From NCBI RefSeq assembly GCF_000730565.1, contig NZ_BBIQ01000002.1, positions 124,001 to 188,000 on the forward strand: a DNA stretch of 64,000 bases, written 5' to 3'. The notes beneath the pieces are model-generated. The model worked only from the letters and a program-made list of their open reading frames with translations. It was not told where the DNA came from and did no database searches. Each line of letters starts with the position of its first letter. Positions within the stretch are counted from its first letter, which is position 1. The position numbers were made by a program, and so were the translations under genes. This document shows, one piece after another, positions 58,130 to 64,000 of this stretch. The stretch is from Pseudomonas fulva NBRC 16637 = DSM 17717 (GTDB taxonomy: Bacteria > Pseudomonadota > Gammaproteobacteria > Pseudomonadales > Pseudomonadaceae).

Positions 58130-58840
58130 TCACCGATAGGTGATGAGCGCCGGCGTCCTCAACAGTTGCACATGGGCTTGACTGTTGAAAGAAGCCAATG
58201 CCACGTCGCGGCCTTTGAACTTCAATTGGCTCAGCGACGTGTTGATTATTTGCCAGTTCAAGGCAAATGCCTGATCCGGGGTTATGCCTGAAACCAGGTG
58301 CAGCAAGGCGGCAATGGTGCCACCGGAGGTGAAAATGGCAATGTTGTCGCCATTGCCTGCGTTGTCCAGCACGCGGTTCAGCCCTTCGCGTACGCGGGCA
58401 GTGAACGCTTCCCAGGTTTCCAGTTCGTCGCTGCCATGGGTGCCTGCGTGCCAGCGCTGCACCATGAGTGCGAACAGGCGCTGAAATTCGCTGCGGTGAT
58501 GCGTGACGTTGCTCAGGATTTCTGGCGCGTTGGGCTCGTCTATCGACAAGCCAGGCAACAGCGCGCGAATCACCCCATCGGCGTCGAACTCATTGAATGC
58601 AGCGTCGGTCTCAACAGCCGGCACGGCGTTGCCACTGGCCTGCATCGCTTGAAGGGCCAGGCGGGCAGTGTCTTGCTGGCGGCGCAGATCGCCCGCCACA
58701 CACCGCTCCAGCCGTATCCCTAGCTGGGCAAGGTGCTCACCTAGCGCCTGGCTCTGGCGCACGCCAACGGGCGACAGCACGTCGTAGTCCTGTGCGCCGA
58801 AGGAGGCTTGGCCATGTCGAATCAGGTAGAGGTTGCCCAC
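58130..58840 (-). CDS. Histidine phosphatase family protein
   Basis: A 236-residue phosphoglycerate-mutase-fold phosphatase. The catalytic motif LYLIRHGQASFG lies at residues 4-15, with the second histidine in NIAIFTSGGTIAALLH and the acidic motif in ETWEAFTARVREG. The substrate is unknown. It is upstream of the SCP2 gene on the same strand. Confidence 0.88.
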   Translation of the reverse strand: MGNLYLIRHGQASFGAQDYDVLSPVGVRQSQALGEHLAQLGIRLERCVAGDLRRQQDTARLALQAMQASGNAVPAVETDAAFNEFDADGVIRALLPGLSIDEPNAPEILSNVTHHRSEFQRLFALMVQRWHAGTHGSDELETWEAFTARVREGLNRVLDNAGNGDNIAIFTSGGTIAALLHLVSGITPDQAFALNWQIINTSLSQLKFKGRDVALASFNSQAHVQLLRTPALITYR

Positions 58841-59036
58841 GAACGCTTCCGCTGTTGAAGGTTGCTGCCGAGGTTAGGGTGCGGTGCACAGCGCTGTCAA
58901 CGAAAAAACATACAAGCGTTTGAAAAGGTCGTTTGAAAGGTGTTGCCAGCGTTTACATCCCCTGGCAGCGCCTGGGGTGCACCGGTATGCTTGTACCATT
59001 CACGCGCCTTCTGGCGCAGCTATCGAAGGAGTCACC

Positions 59037-60056
59037 GTGGAGTTTCTTGCCGAGTACGCAAGCTTTCTCGCCAAAACCGCCACCCTGGTCATCGCTGTTC
59101 TCATCGTGCTGTCGGCCATTGCCGGCTTGCGCGGTAAAGGGCGGCGCAAACCGGGTGGGCAATTGCAGGTTACCCGCTTGAACGCGTTCTACAAGGACCT
59201 GCGCGAGCGGCTGGAATCAGGCCTGTTCGACAAGGCTCAGCTCAAGGCGTTACGCAAGCAGCAGGCCAAGGCCGAGAAGAAAACCCGCAAGGTCAAGGCG
59301 GACGAAAAAGCCAGGGTCTTCGTGCTCGATTTCGATGGCGACATCAAGGCATCTGCAACCGAAAGCCTGCGCAACGAAATCACCGCACTGCTCACCCTCG
59401 CCACCCCTCAAGACGAGGTGGTACTGCGTCTGGAAAGCGGGGGCGGGCTGGTGCACAGCTATGGCCTGGCTGCCTCCCAGCTGGCCCGCATTCGCCAGGC
59501 CGGCATCCCCTTGACGGTATGCATCGACAAGGTGGCTGCAAGCGGCGGCTACATGATGGCCTGCATCGGCGAGAAGATCATCAGCGCACCCTTTGCGGTG
59601 CTCGGCTCCATCGGCGTCGTGGCACAGTTGCCCAACATCAATCGCCTGTTGAAGAAGCACGACATCGATGTCGAGATGCTGACTGCCGGTGAGTACAAGC
59701 GCACCCTTACCGTGCTGGGTGAAAACACCGAAAAGGGCAGGGAAAAGTTCCAGGAAGACCTGGATGTCACGCATCAACTGTTCAAGGACTTCGTCGCCCG
59801 CTACCGCCCCCAGCTGCACATCGATGAAGTGGCCACCGGTGAAGTGTGGCTGGGCATTGCAGCCCTGAACCGCAAGCTGGTGGACACGTTGCAGACCAGC
59901 GATGAATACCTCAGCGAACGCGCGCGCAGTGCCAACCTGTTCCACCTGCACTTCGCAGAGCGCAAGAGCCTGCAGGAGCGCATTGGCATGGCGGCCAGCG
60001 GCACCGTGGAGAATACGCTGGTAGGGTTGTGGAGCAAACTTGGCCGTCTGCGCTAA
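59037..60056 (+). CDS. sohB: Probable inner-membrane protease SohB (S49 peptidase)
   Basis: Membrane-anchored serine protease related to signal peptide peptidase. The GTG start at 59037 follows GAAGGAG and gives 339 residues. A membrane helix (about 12-30) is followed by a basic charged linker (KQQAKAEKKTRKVKADEKAR). The S49 core has catalytic Ser in KVAASGGYMMACIGEKI and Lys in LTAGEYKRTLTVLG. E. coli sohB suppresses degP defects, which agrees with periplasmic quality control. An open frame upstream to 58884 lacks family similarity. Confidence 0.93.
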   Translation: MEFLAEYASFLAKTATLVIAVLIVLSAIAGLRGKGRRKPGGQLQVTRLNAFYKDLRERLESGLFDKAQLKALRKQQAKAEKKTRKVKADEKARVFVLDFDGDIKASATESLRNEITALLTLATPQDEVVLRLESGGGLVHSYGLAASQLARIRQAGIPLTVCIDKVAASGGYMMACIGEKIISAPFAVLGSIGVVAQLPNINRLLKKHDIDVEMLTAGEYKRTLTVLGENTEKGREKFQEDLDVTHQLFKDFVARYRPQLHIDEVATGEVWLGIAALNRKLVDTLQTSDEYLSERARSANLFHLHFAERKSLQERIGMAASGTVENTLVGLWSKLGRLR

Positions 60057-60094
60057 CACCTTGAACCTGCTGAAATTTTTTTTCGTTCAGGGGG

Positions 60095-60123
60095 TTGCAC
60101 GGTTACGTGAATGTAGACATAAT
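60095..60123 (+). promoter_or_regulatory. Sigma-70 promoter of tRNA-Cys
   Basis: TTGCAC (60095-60100), a 17-nt spacer and CATAAT (60118-60123), 84 nt upstream of the tRNA. Confidence 0.75.
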
Positions 60124-60207
60124 GGCGCCCATCGAAACGCAGCACGCTTTAAAGGCGCAGTGTTTCGGGGAGATAGCGAGGTGTAAGCCGCTAGATCCTG
60201 ACTTTGA

Positions 60208-60281
60208 GGCCGAGTAGCAAAGTGGTTATGCTCCGGATTGCAAATCCGTCTACGCCGGTTCGATTCCGACCTCGGCCTCCA
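60208..60281 (+). tRNA. tRNA-Cys (anticodon GCA), prophage attachment site
   Basis: A 74-nt tRNA with CCA encoded. Acceptor GGCCGAG pairs with CTCGGCC (60271-60277). The anticodon arm GGATTGCAAATCC carries GCA at 60240-60242, and the T loop is GGTTCGATTCC. An integrase gene begins 103 nt downstream on the opposite strand, so the 3' part of this tRNA is the likely attL core. A second copy should flank the far end of the prophage, outside this window. Confidence 0.97.
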
Positions 60282-60292
60282 CCATTCGAAAG

Positions 60293-60322
60293 CCCCGCAG
60301 ATTAACGTCTGCGGGGTTTTTA
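60293..60322 (+). terminator. Intrinsic terminator after tRNA-Cys
   Basis: CCCCGCAGA (60293-60301) and TCTGCGGGG (60308-60316) form a 9-bp stem, followed by T-rich 60317-60321. Confidence 0.85.
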
Positions 60323-60342
60323 TTTGCGCGCAGAAAACCCGG

Positions 60343-60377
60343 ATCGTTTCCGCATCTTTAGGCATCGTTTCCGCATC
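60343..60377. repeat. Direct repeat, candidate integrase arm sites
   Basis: ATCGTTTCCGCATC occurs at 60343-60356 and again at 60364-60377, with starts 21 bp apart (two helical turns), between the tRNA and the integrase gene. This position and phasing fit arm-type recombinase or excisionase binding sites. Confidence 0.55.
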
Positions 60378-60383
60378 AGCCCT

Positions 60384-61448
60384 TTATTTCGTCGGGCTGA
60401 CCACCTCGCCGACACGGCGATATACCCGCTTGGTGATTTCCTCCTTGGAGTGTCCAAGTAGCCGGCTGGCGTGGCTGATGTCCTCAATTTCCGACGCCGC
60501 CTTCGGCCGGATATCACGGAACTGGAACTGCCGAACTTTGGTAGCCAAGTCAGAATTGCCATCAGCGGTCAGCTTCCTGGCGGCCTTGTCCCGCGCTTCG
60601 CTGAAGCGGTTCCTTAGCATCTCCCAGCTCATACGCAGGCCTGAGTCGTTGGTGATGAGGCGTGAGTTGCGTACACCCTGCAGCTTTCTCCGCTCCAGGA
60701 GCGTCTCGATGAACAGACCAAGGCCAGTGAGTTCGCCGTTGACATGCCGCCGGATGCGCAACTTCTTGTCGGTCTTATTCTGGTCGACCCACAGGTAGTC
60801 CTCGTCCAGGTCTACAGTGCTGAACTTCAGCGTGTCCGCAGGGCGCTGGCCGGCCAGGTAGGCTAGGTCCATGGCATCCTTCAGGCCCTGGTCGCCTTCG
60901 GCATACACCGCATCCCAGATTTCGTCGGCCGCGTAGAAGTCGCGTACCTTCTCCCTGTTGCGCCGAACCGCCAGGCACGGGTTGCGCTCGGCAAAGCCCC
61001 ACTCCATGGCCATGGTGAAAACGTGCGACAGCAAGGCTATCTCCCGATTAGCCCGGGTCTTGGCGCTGCGGGCGTCCCGGTACTGGGCAATGACCGGCGG
61101 GCTGATGGCTTCGATAGGTGCATCAGCAAACGCCTTGCGCAGGCGCTCCAGTTCGTACTTGTTGTCCTTCTGCGTTCGTGGCGACTTGCCCGGGATGATG
61201 TCCCGCTCGTACCGGTCAAACAGTTCGCCCATCGTCGCCATCACTTTTGGCTTGGCCTTGTGCTCCAGGCGCGCCCATTCCAGCTTGGCCTCAGCGAGGT
61301 CAGTCCCCAGCGGCACTTCCTGCCGCTTCCCGTCACCATCCCTCCCGTCGTAGTAGTAGCCCACCCACAATTTCCCGCTTTTCAGCTTGCGGACCCGCCG
61401 CAGCATCCTTGGCGGCAGGTCCTTGTTCGATGCCTTCCTGTTGCGCAT
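60384..61448 (-). CDS. int: Phage tyrosine integrase
   Basis: Site-specific recombinase of 354 residues. It has an N-terminal DNA-binding region (KSGKLWVGYYYDGRDGDGKRQEVPLG), a core-binding SAM-like domain (about 70-160) and a C-terminal catalytic domain. The first catalytic Arg is in YLAGQRPADTL and a Lys in NKTDKKLRIRR. The box II reads RDIRPKAASE, with R where HxxR enzymes usually have His. The C-terminal half has LLGHSKEEITKRVYRR with His and the nucleophilic Tyr. It faces tRNA-Cys and lies 3 nt from the DUF4224 gene. Confidence 0.93.
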   Translation of the reverse strand: MRNRKASNKDLPPRMLRRVRKLKSGKLWVGYYYDGRDGDGKRQEVPLGTDLAEAKLEWARLEHKAKPKVMATMGELFDRYERDIIPGKSPRTQKDNKYELERLRKAFADAPIEAISPPVIAQYRDARSAKTRANREIALLSHVFTMAMEWGFAERNPCLAVRRNREKVRDFYAADEIWDAVYAEGDQGLKDAMDLAYLAGQRPADTLKFSTVDLDEDYLWVDQNKTDKKLRIRRHVNGELTGLGLFIETLLERRKLQGVRNSRLITNDSGLRMSWEMLRNRFSEARDKAARKLTADGNSDLATKVRQFQFRDIRPKAASEIEDISHASRLLGHSKEEITKRVYRRVGEVVSPTK

Positions 61449-61451
61449 CCT

Positions 61452-61688
61452 TTACCCCACGCGCGATAAGTCCAATGTCCAGGTTTCGGTTGTTGCATTC
61501 GCCATGTTTGGCTTTACGCCGGCCATTTTCAGGCGGGCATATACCCGTCCCACAACCGGCCGCCGGGCACGGGTGAGCGTGTACTGCCAGCCGTTGTTGG
61601 CCAGCCAGGCGATTTGTTTGCTCGGGATCTGGTAACCGGTAATGCGGATTACCTCTTCCTCGTCGAGAAACTCGCTTGTATGTTCCAT
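61452..61688 (-). CDS. DUF4224-domain phage protein (possible excisionase)
   Basis: A 78-residue protein beginning MEHTSEFLDEEEVIRITGYQIPSKQIAWLANNGW, the DUF4224 signature, followed by a basic stretch. Such genes are commonly next to phage integrases and may direct excision, though that is unproven. GGAG lies 8 nt before the ATG. Confidence 0.8.
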   Translation of the reverse strand: MEHTSEFLDEEEVIRITGYQIPSKQIAWLANNGWQYTLTRARRPVVGRVYARLKMAGVKPNMANATTETWTLDLSRVG

Positions 61689-61727
61689 GGGATGGTCTCC
61701 ACGCCGCCGGCGGCGGCAGGTTGGTGG

Positions 61728-62051
61728 TTAGTCGAGCTGGTAGTAGACGTGACAGTCGACGCCTTGATCTTTGAGCGACTGGTGCATGGCTCGCACGCCC
61801 GCACTGCGCTGGTTGCCTTGGCCGGGCCAAGGTGTGTCGAGGTGGATGCCCTGGCGGTGCCAGGTGGTGCGCTGCTGGATATAGCCGGGAAGGCTCGGTA
61901 CCTGATTGGCGCGAAGACCGGGAATGGGAATGACGACGCGGTCGAGATTGGCGTTACCGCCGTCGTCAGCACAGGCGGCAGCTGCCTTTTTGCCGGCCTC
62001 GATGGCAATGCGCACCTTATCAGGCAGGCTGGCGAGTTCTTGTTTCGTCAT
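61728..62051 (-). CDS. Phage hypothetical protein
   Basis: 107 residues from the ATG at 62051 (GGAG upstream). A helical N-terminus (MTKQELASLPDKVRIAIEAGKKAAAACADDG) is followed by a Pro/Gly-rich region with WHRQGIHLDTPWPGQGN and a C-terminal GVDCHVYYQLD. I recognise no family. A longer open frame to 62207 overlaps the next small gene's readthrough and has no ribosome site. Confidence 0.55.
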   Translation of the reverse strand: MTKQELASLPDKVRIAIEAGKKAAAACADDGGNANLDRVVIPIPGLRANQVPSLPGYIQQRTTWHRQGIHLDTPWPGQGNQRSAGVRAMHQSLKDQGVDCHVYYQLD

Positions 62052-62170
62052 GGCAATAGCTCTCCATGCCCGCGCATGTCGGCGGGCTTGAGTAGTTGGG
62101 GGAGGGGTTACGACTGGGCGTTGCGAGAGAGCGCGTGCGCCAGGTGCAGGGCGTAGGTCGAGACGGCGCG

Positions 62171-62341
62171 TCAGTAGGCGGCCATCGGCCCCTTGCGGCG
62201 AAGCCAAGAGTTATCTGCCTCGGCGTCAGCCTGGGCGCGCAGTTCGCGAAGCACTGCTTCGATCCGCGCCCTGTCCTCGGCCGGTAGCTTCAACAGGGCC
62301 CGGCCCGCTGGCAGTTTCAGGAGCGGATTGATGTAGCCCAT
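62171..62341 (-). CDS. Small phage protein, probably truncated by an in-frame TGA
   Basis: ATG at 62341 follows AAGGAGG and encodes 56 residues beginning MGYINPLLKLPAGRALLKLP and ending GPMAAY, then TGA at 62171-62173. The same frame then stays open for 20 codons (RAVSTYALHLAHALSRNAQS) to TAA at 62108-62110. The continuation looks protein-like and no other gene occupies this space, so the TGA may replace a sense codon, for example Trp TGG. Function is unknown. Confidence 0.6.
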   Translation of the reverse strand: MGYINPLLKLPAGRALLKLPAEDRARIEAVLRELRAQADAEADNSWLRRKGPMAAY

Positions 62342-62742
62342 GTGGCCTCCTTCTTAATGTCGATCAGCAGCTCCTTCGGTACCTGGACGGTGTCGCCAAG
62401 CCTTGCACTGACGATCGCGCGCATCGCCGCGACCAAGTGGGTCAAGCCATCCGCGTCACCCGCAAAGTCATCCAGTCCGATGACGGCGAAGAACGAGTCT
62501 GAGTAAAGGCCGAAACCGATGCGGTATTTCGCTACCAGCGGCCCTCCCAGTGTCCAGGCTTCCCATGGGTTGTAGCGCTCGCAGCGCTCAGTCGCCTCCC
62601 CCCGGTAGATGGCGAACACGCGCAAGCCGTTGCCGTACTGAGGCGGCTCGAGGTGTAGGGCCAGGCCCTCAGCAATACCTACCGCCCAGCCTAGGGCCTC
62701 GCCGGCGAGATCTGCCGTCTTCACGTAGATCAGGTCGGTCAT
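62317..62742 (-). CDS. NinX-like (DUF2591) phage protein
   Basis: 141 residues beginning MTDLIYVKTADLAGEALGWAVGIAEG, the DUF2591/NinX opening, with YNPWEAWTLGGPLVAKYRI and a C-terminal helix. NinX proteins are found in the nin region of lambdoid phages, and their function is unknown. Overlaps the next small gene by 25 nt and the ABA-sandwich gene by 4 nt. Confidence 0.8.
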   Translation of the reverse strand: MTDLIYVKTADLAGEALGWAVGIAEGLALHLEPPQYGNGLRVFAIYRGEATERCERYNPWEAWTLGGPLVAKYRIGFGLYSDSFFAVIGLDDFAGDADGLTHLVAAMRAIVSARLGDTVQVPKELLIDIKKEATWATSIRS

Positions 62743-63074
62743 GGCATCTGCTCTCCGCGCTGAGCGGCAACGCTGACGATGGCAGTCCGCGCCGCCTTCC
62801 GGCGATCGCCCTGGGCATACTCGCTGTTCACCCAGATCATGGTGTCATCAGCCCATACGGCCTCATCCTCACCAGATCCTTCGACGTTGATCTGCATGCC
62901 CAGGCCAATTGCCAGTTTGAATGCATTGCCGTCGTTGATGCTGGGGTTCCAATGAGCACGAGTGCCCGACTGCCCCTTGATTCGCAGCGGCCATATCGGA
63001 TCGCGGCAGGTGCAGGGCTCAACTTCAAGCCCGGCGGCCTTGGCGGCCAGCAGCAGTTCTTCGATCTCGGTCAC
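62739..63074 (-). CDS. Phage ABA-sandwich domain protein
   Basis: 111 residues with the ABA-sandwich pattern: HWNPSINDGNAFKLAIGLGMQINV, then WVNSEYAQGDRRKAARTAIVSVAAQRGEQMP, where the last segment is the ARxAI-type C-terminal helix. The function is unknown. It overlaps the NinX-like gene by 4 nt. Confidence 0.75.
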   Translation of the reverse strand: MTEIEELLLAAKAAGLEVEPCTCRDPIWPLRIKGQSGTRAHWNPSINDGNAFKLAIGLGMQINVEGSGEDEAVWADDTMIWVNSEYAQGDRRKAARTAIVSVAAQRGEQMP

Positions 63075-63313
63075 AGCTCATACCTCTCATCAATCCAGCG
63101 CCCAGGCACTGTAGTGGTTGTTCAATTAGTTACTGAGCTTTGATAATAATTAGCCATTCATGATGCTCTATAGTTACTTTCACTCTTTGGATAATTATTA
63201 TCACGACGGGTTTTAATGTTTTTTTCTCAATTGATGCACGATATCTTGCTTGGTGCTTTCCAATTCGCTAGTTTGTTTGTTGCCGTTAACAATCACGTTT
63301 ATCAGGAGTTGAT
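63075..63313. promoter_or_regulatory. AT-rich divergent prophage region
   Basis: A sharply AT-richer stretch of 239 nt between leftward phage genes and the rightward membrane gene. It contains several TTGATAATAATTA and ATAATTATTATCA-like words that form a loose inverted repeat (63140-63200). It is probably a promoter/operator region for both directions. Confidence 0.5.
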
Positions 63314-63673
63314 ATGGGAAGCTTCATGGTTGGCGAAGAACACTGTCCTTCGAGAGTCGCGCAGTGGCGTGGGCTAAGGCTTGCATGGTTTGCGGTTGGC
63401 ACAATCGTTGTCTGCATTGCTGTCTGCGTTTTGTTTTTTCTTTCCGGGAAACTAGGAATTGAAATCTTGGTTTATGGATTGCCCGCGTGTTGTGCGGGGC
63501 TTGGATTCGTTAGCAGAATGTGCGCGAAGGCGAGAGGCAGGCTTTTTCAAGGTCATTATTTGGAGCTATCCAAACCTCTAGTAATGACTGAGTTCGTGAG
63601 CAAAAGTCTTGCCGGTGTATGCATGTTTATAGGCCTCATGGTTCCTTTATATTTATTATTCGTGCAGCTGTGA
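63314..63673 (+). CDS. Opposite-strand prophage membrane protein
   Basis: 119 residues from an ATG with AGGAG upstream. Three or four hydrophobic segments: AWFAVGTIVVCIAVCVLFFLSG, EILVYGLPACCAGLGF, and VSKSLAGVCMFIGLMVPLYLLFV at the C-terminus. The gene is AT-richer than its neighbours, is transcribed against the early genes and has its own AT-rich upstream region, which fits a lysogenic-conversion (moron) gene. No family recognised. Confidence 0.7.
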   Translation: MGSFMVGEEHCPSRVAQWRGLRLAWFAVGTIVVCIAVCVLFFLSGKLGIEILVYGLPACCAGLGFVSRMCAKARGRLFQGHYLELSKPLVMTEFVSKSLAGVCMFIGLMVPLYLLFVQL

Positions 63674-63705
63674 ATAGAGGGGAGAGGGTTTACAGCGGGG
63701 TGGGA

Positions 63706-64000
63706 TTACTGCTTTCTGGTGAGAGCGCCACGCGCACACCAGGCGCTATATGCGTGACGCATCCAGTCTTGGATGAACACCCCGGCATCGGTCTTGCGGT
63801 AGTCGGCTGCGGCGAAGTGTCGGTCGGCCCATTCGCGGAACTCGCCTTCCTCGCACTCCATGCACTGGTTGCCCAGGTCGCGGCAGATGGCGCAGTCGTG
63901 CGGCGCTTCGTCTTGCTCTGCGCTCGCTTCCAGGAACTCAATGATCTGCTTGCGCGGGTCATCATCTGGCTCCAGCCAGTTTGCGAGCCGAATGCTCGCG
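63706..64000 (-). CDS. Phage hypothetical protein (5' partial)
   Basis: Read off the end of the window: 97 codons with stop TAA at 63706-63708 and no start visible. The translation (SIRLANWLEPDDDPRKQII) contains a CAICRDLGNQCMEC double CxxC that could bind zinc. A FREWADRHFAAADY motif and an ALTRKQ C-terminus follow. This frame, rather than an overlapping one that starts at 63965, has natural protein composition. Confidence 0.7.
   Translation of the reverse strand, partial: ASIRLANWLEPDDDPRKQIIEFLEASAEQDEAPHDCAICRDLGNQCMECEEGEFREWADRHFAAADYRKTDAGVFIQDWMRHAYSAWCARGALTRKQ

Larger units (their letters stand above)
60282..64000. mobile_element. Prophage left end integrated at tRNA-Cys (continues beyond the window)
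   Basis: It begins directly after tRNA-Cys, with tyrosine integrase, a DUF4224 protein, several small early-phage-type ORFs on the minus strand (NinX-like, ABA-sandwich) and one opposite-strand membrane gene. Gene density, short overlaps and hypothetical content differ from the host blocks. No structural genes are visible, so whether it is an intact temperate phage cannot be judged here. Confidence 0.85.

Noticed and set aside
63690..63965. Minus-strand frame of 91 codons at the window end
   Set aside because: Ser/Thr/Ala/Arg-rich, shadow-like composition. A different minus-strand frame with stop at 63706 gives normal protein composition and was chosen.

Overview
The window is chromosomal DNA of a fluorescent pseudomonad, most probably of the Pseudomonas putida group. 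Evidence is the high GC, the core-gene order clpA-infA-bpt-aat-ftsK-lolA-rarA-crcB-serS-cysG, a complete nicotinate (nic) catabolic cluster with the architecture known from P. putida KT2440, and a P. putida-type REP palindrome. No sequence search was run; all family calls come from reading translations and motifs.

Layout. 1-12015: housekeeping block. clpA, bpt and aat belong to one N-degron degradation pathway; ftsK, lolA, rarA, crcB, serS and cysG follow on the + strand. 12096-24396: an accessory catabolic cluster around a divergent control region (17239-17626). Leftward: SCP2-type thiolase, AMP-forming acyl-CoA ligase, two adjacent PPC/DUF296 proteins and an OprD-type porin, the first four coupled by 4-nt overlaps. 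Rightward: a TRAP transporter (DctP and fused DctQM) and an SDR dehydrogenase. A LysR regulator, a sigma-54 activator with no sensor domain and a second SDR lie beyond. Both divergent operons have a -24/-12 sigma-54 promoter with inverted and direct repeats between them, so the activator at 22495 probably drives both. This is my best candidate for an undescribed system: uptake and CoA-dependent thiolytic cleavage of an unknown, probably hydroxylated, carboxylic acid.

24424-30208: glutathionyl-hydroquinone reductase, the tusDCBE-ybiB operon, an NCS2 purine permease and a BI-1/YccA membrane protein, then tRNA-Ser. 30642-43762: the whole nic cluster (nicS, nicBA, nicR, nicX, nicCDEFTP), which converts nicotinate through 6-hydroxynicotinate and 2,5-dihydroxypyridine to fumarate, with its own transporter and porin. 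43951-60056: a Fur-type siderophore receptor, ProQ/FinO protein, chemoreceptor with a FliA promoter, small proteins, a MASE1-GGDEF cyclase, SLC13 carrier, RcnB-like protein, lipoprotein, methyltransferase, a small lipid-metabolism-like group (SDR, APH-type kinase, SCP2, histidine phosphatase) and sohB.

60208-64000: tRNA-Cys followed by the integrase end of a temperate prophage that runs out of the window (integrase, DUF4224, NinX-like, ABA-sandwich, small ORFs, and one AT-richer membrane gene on the opposite strand).
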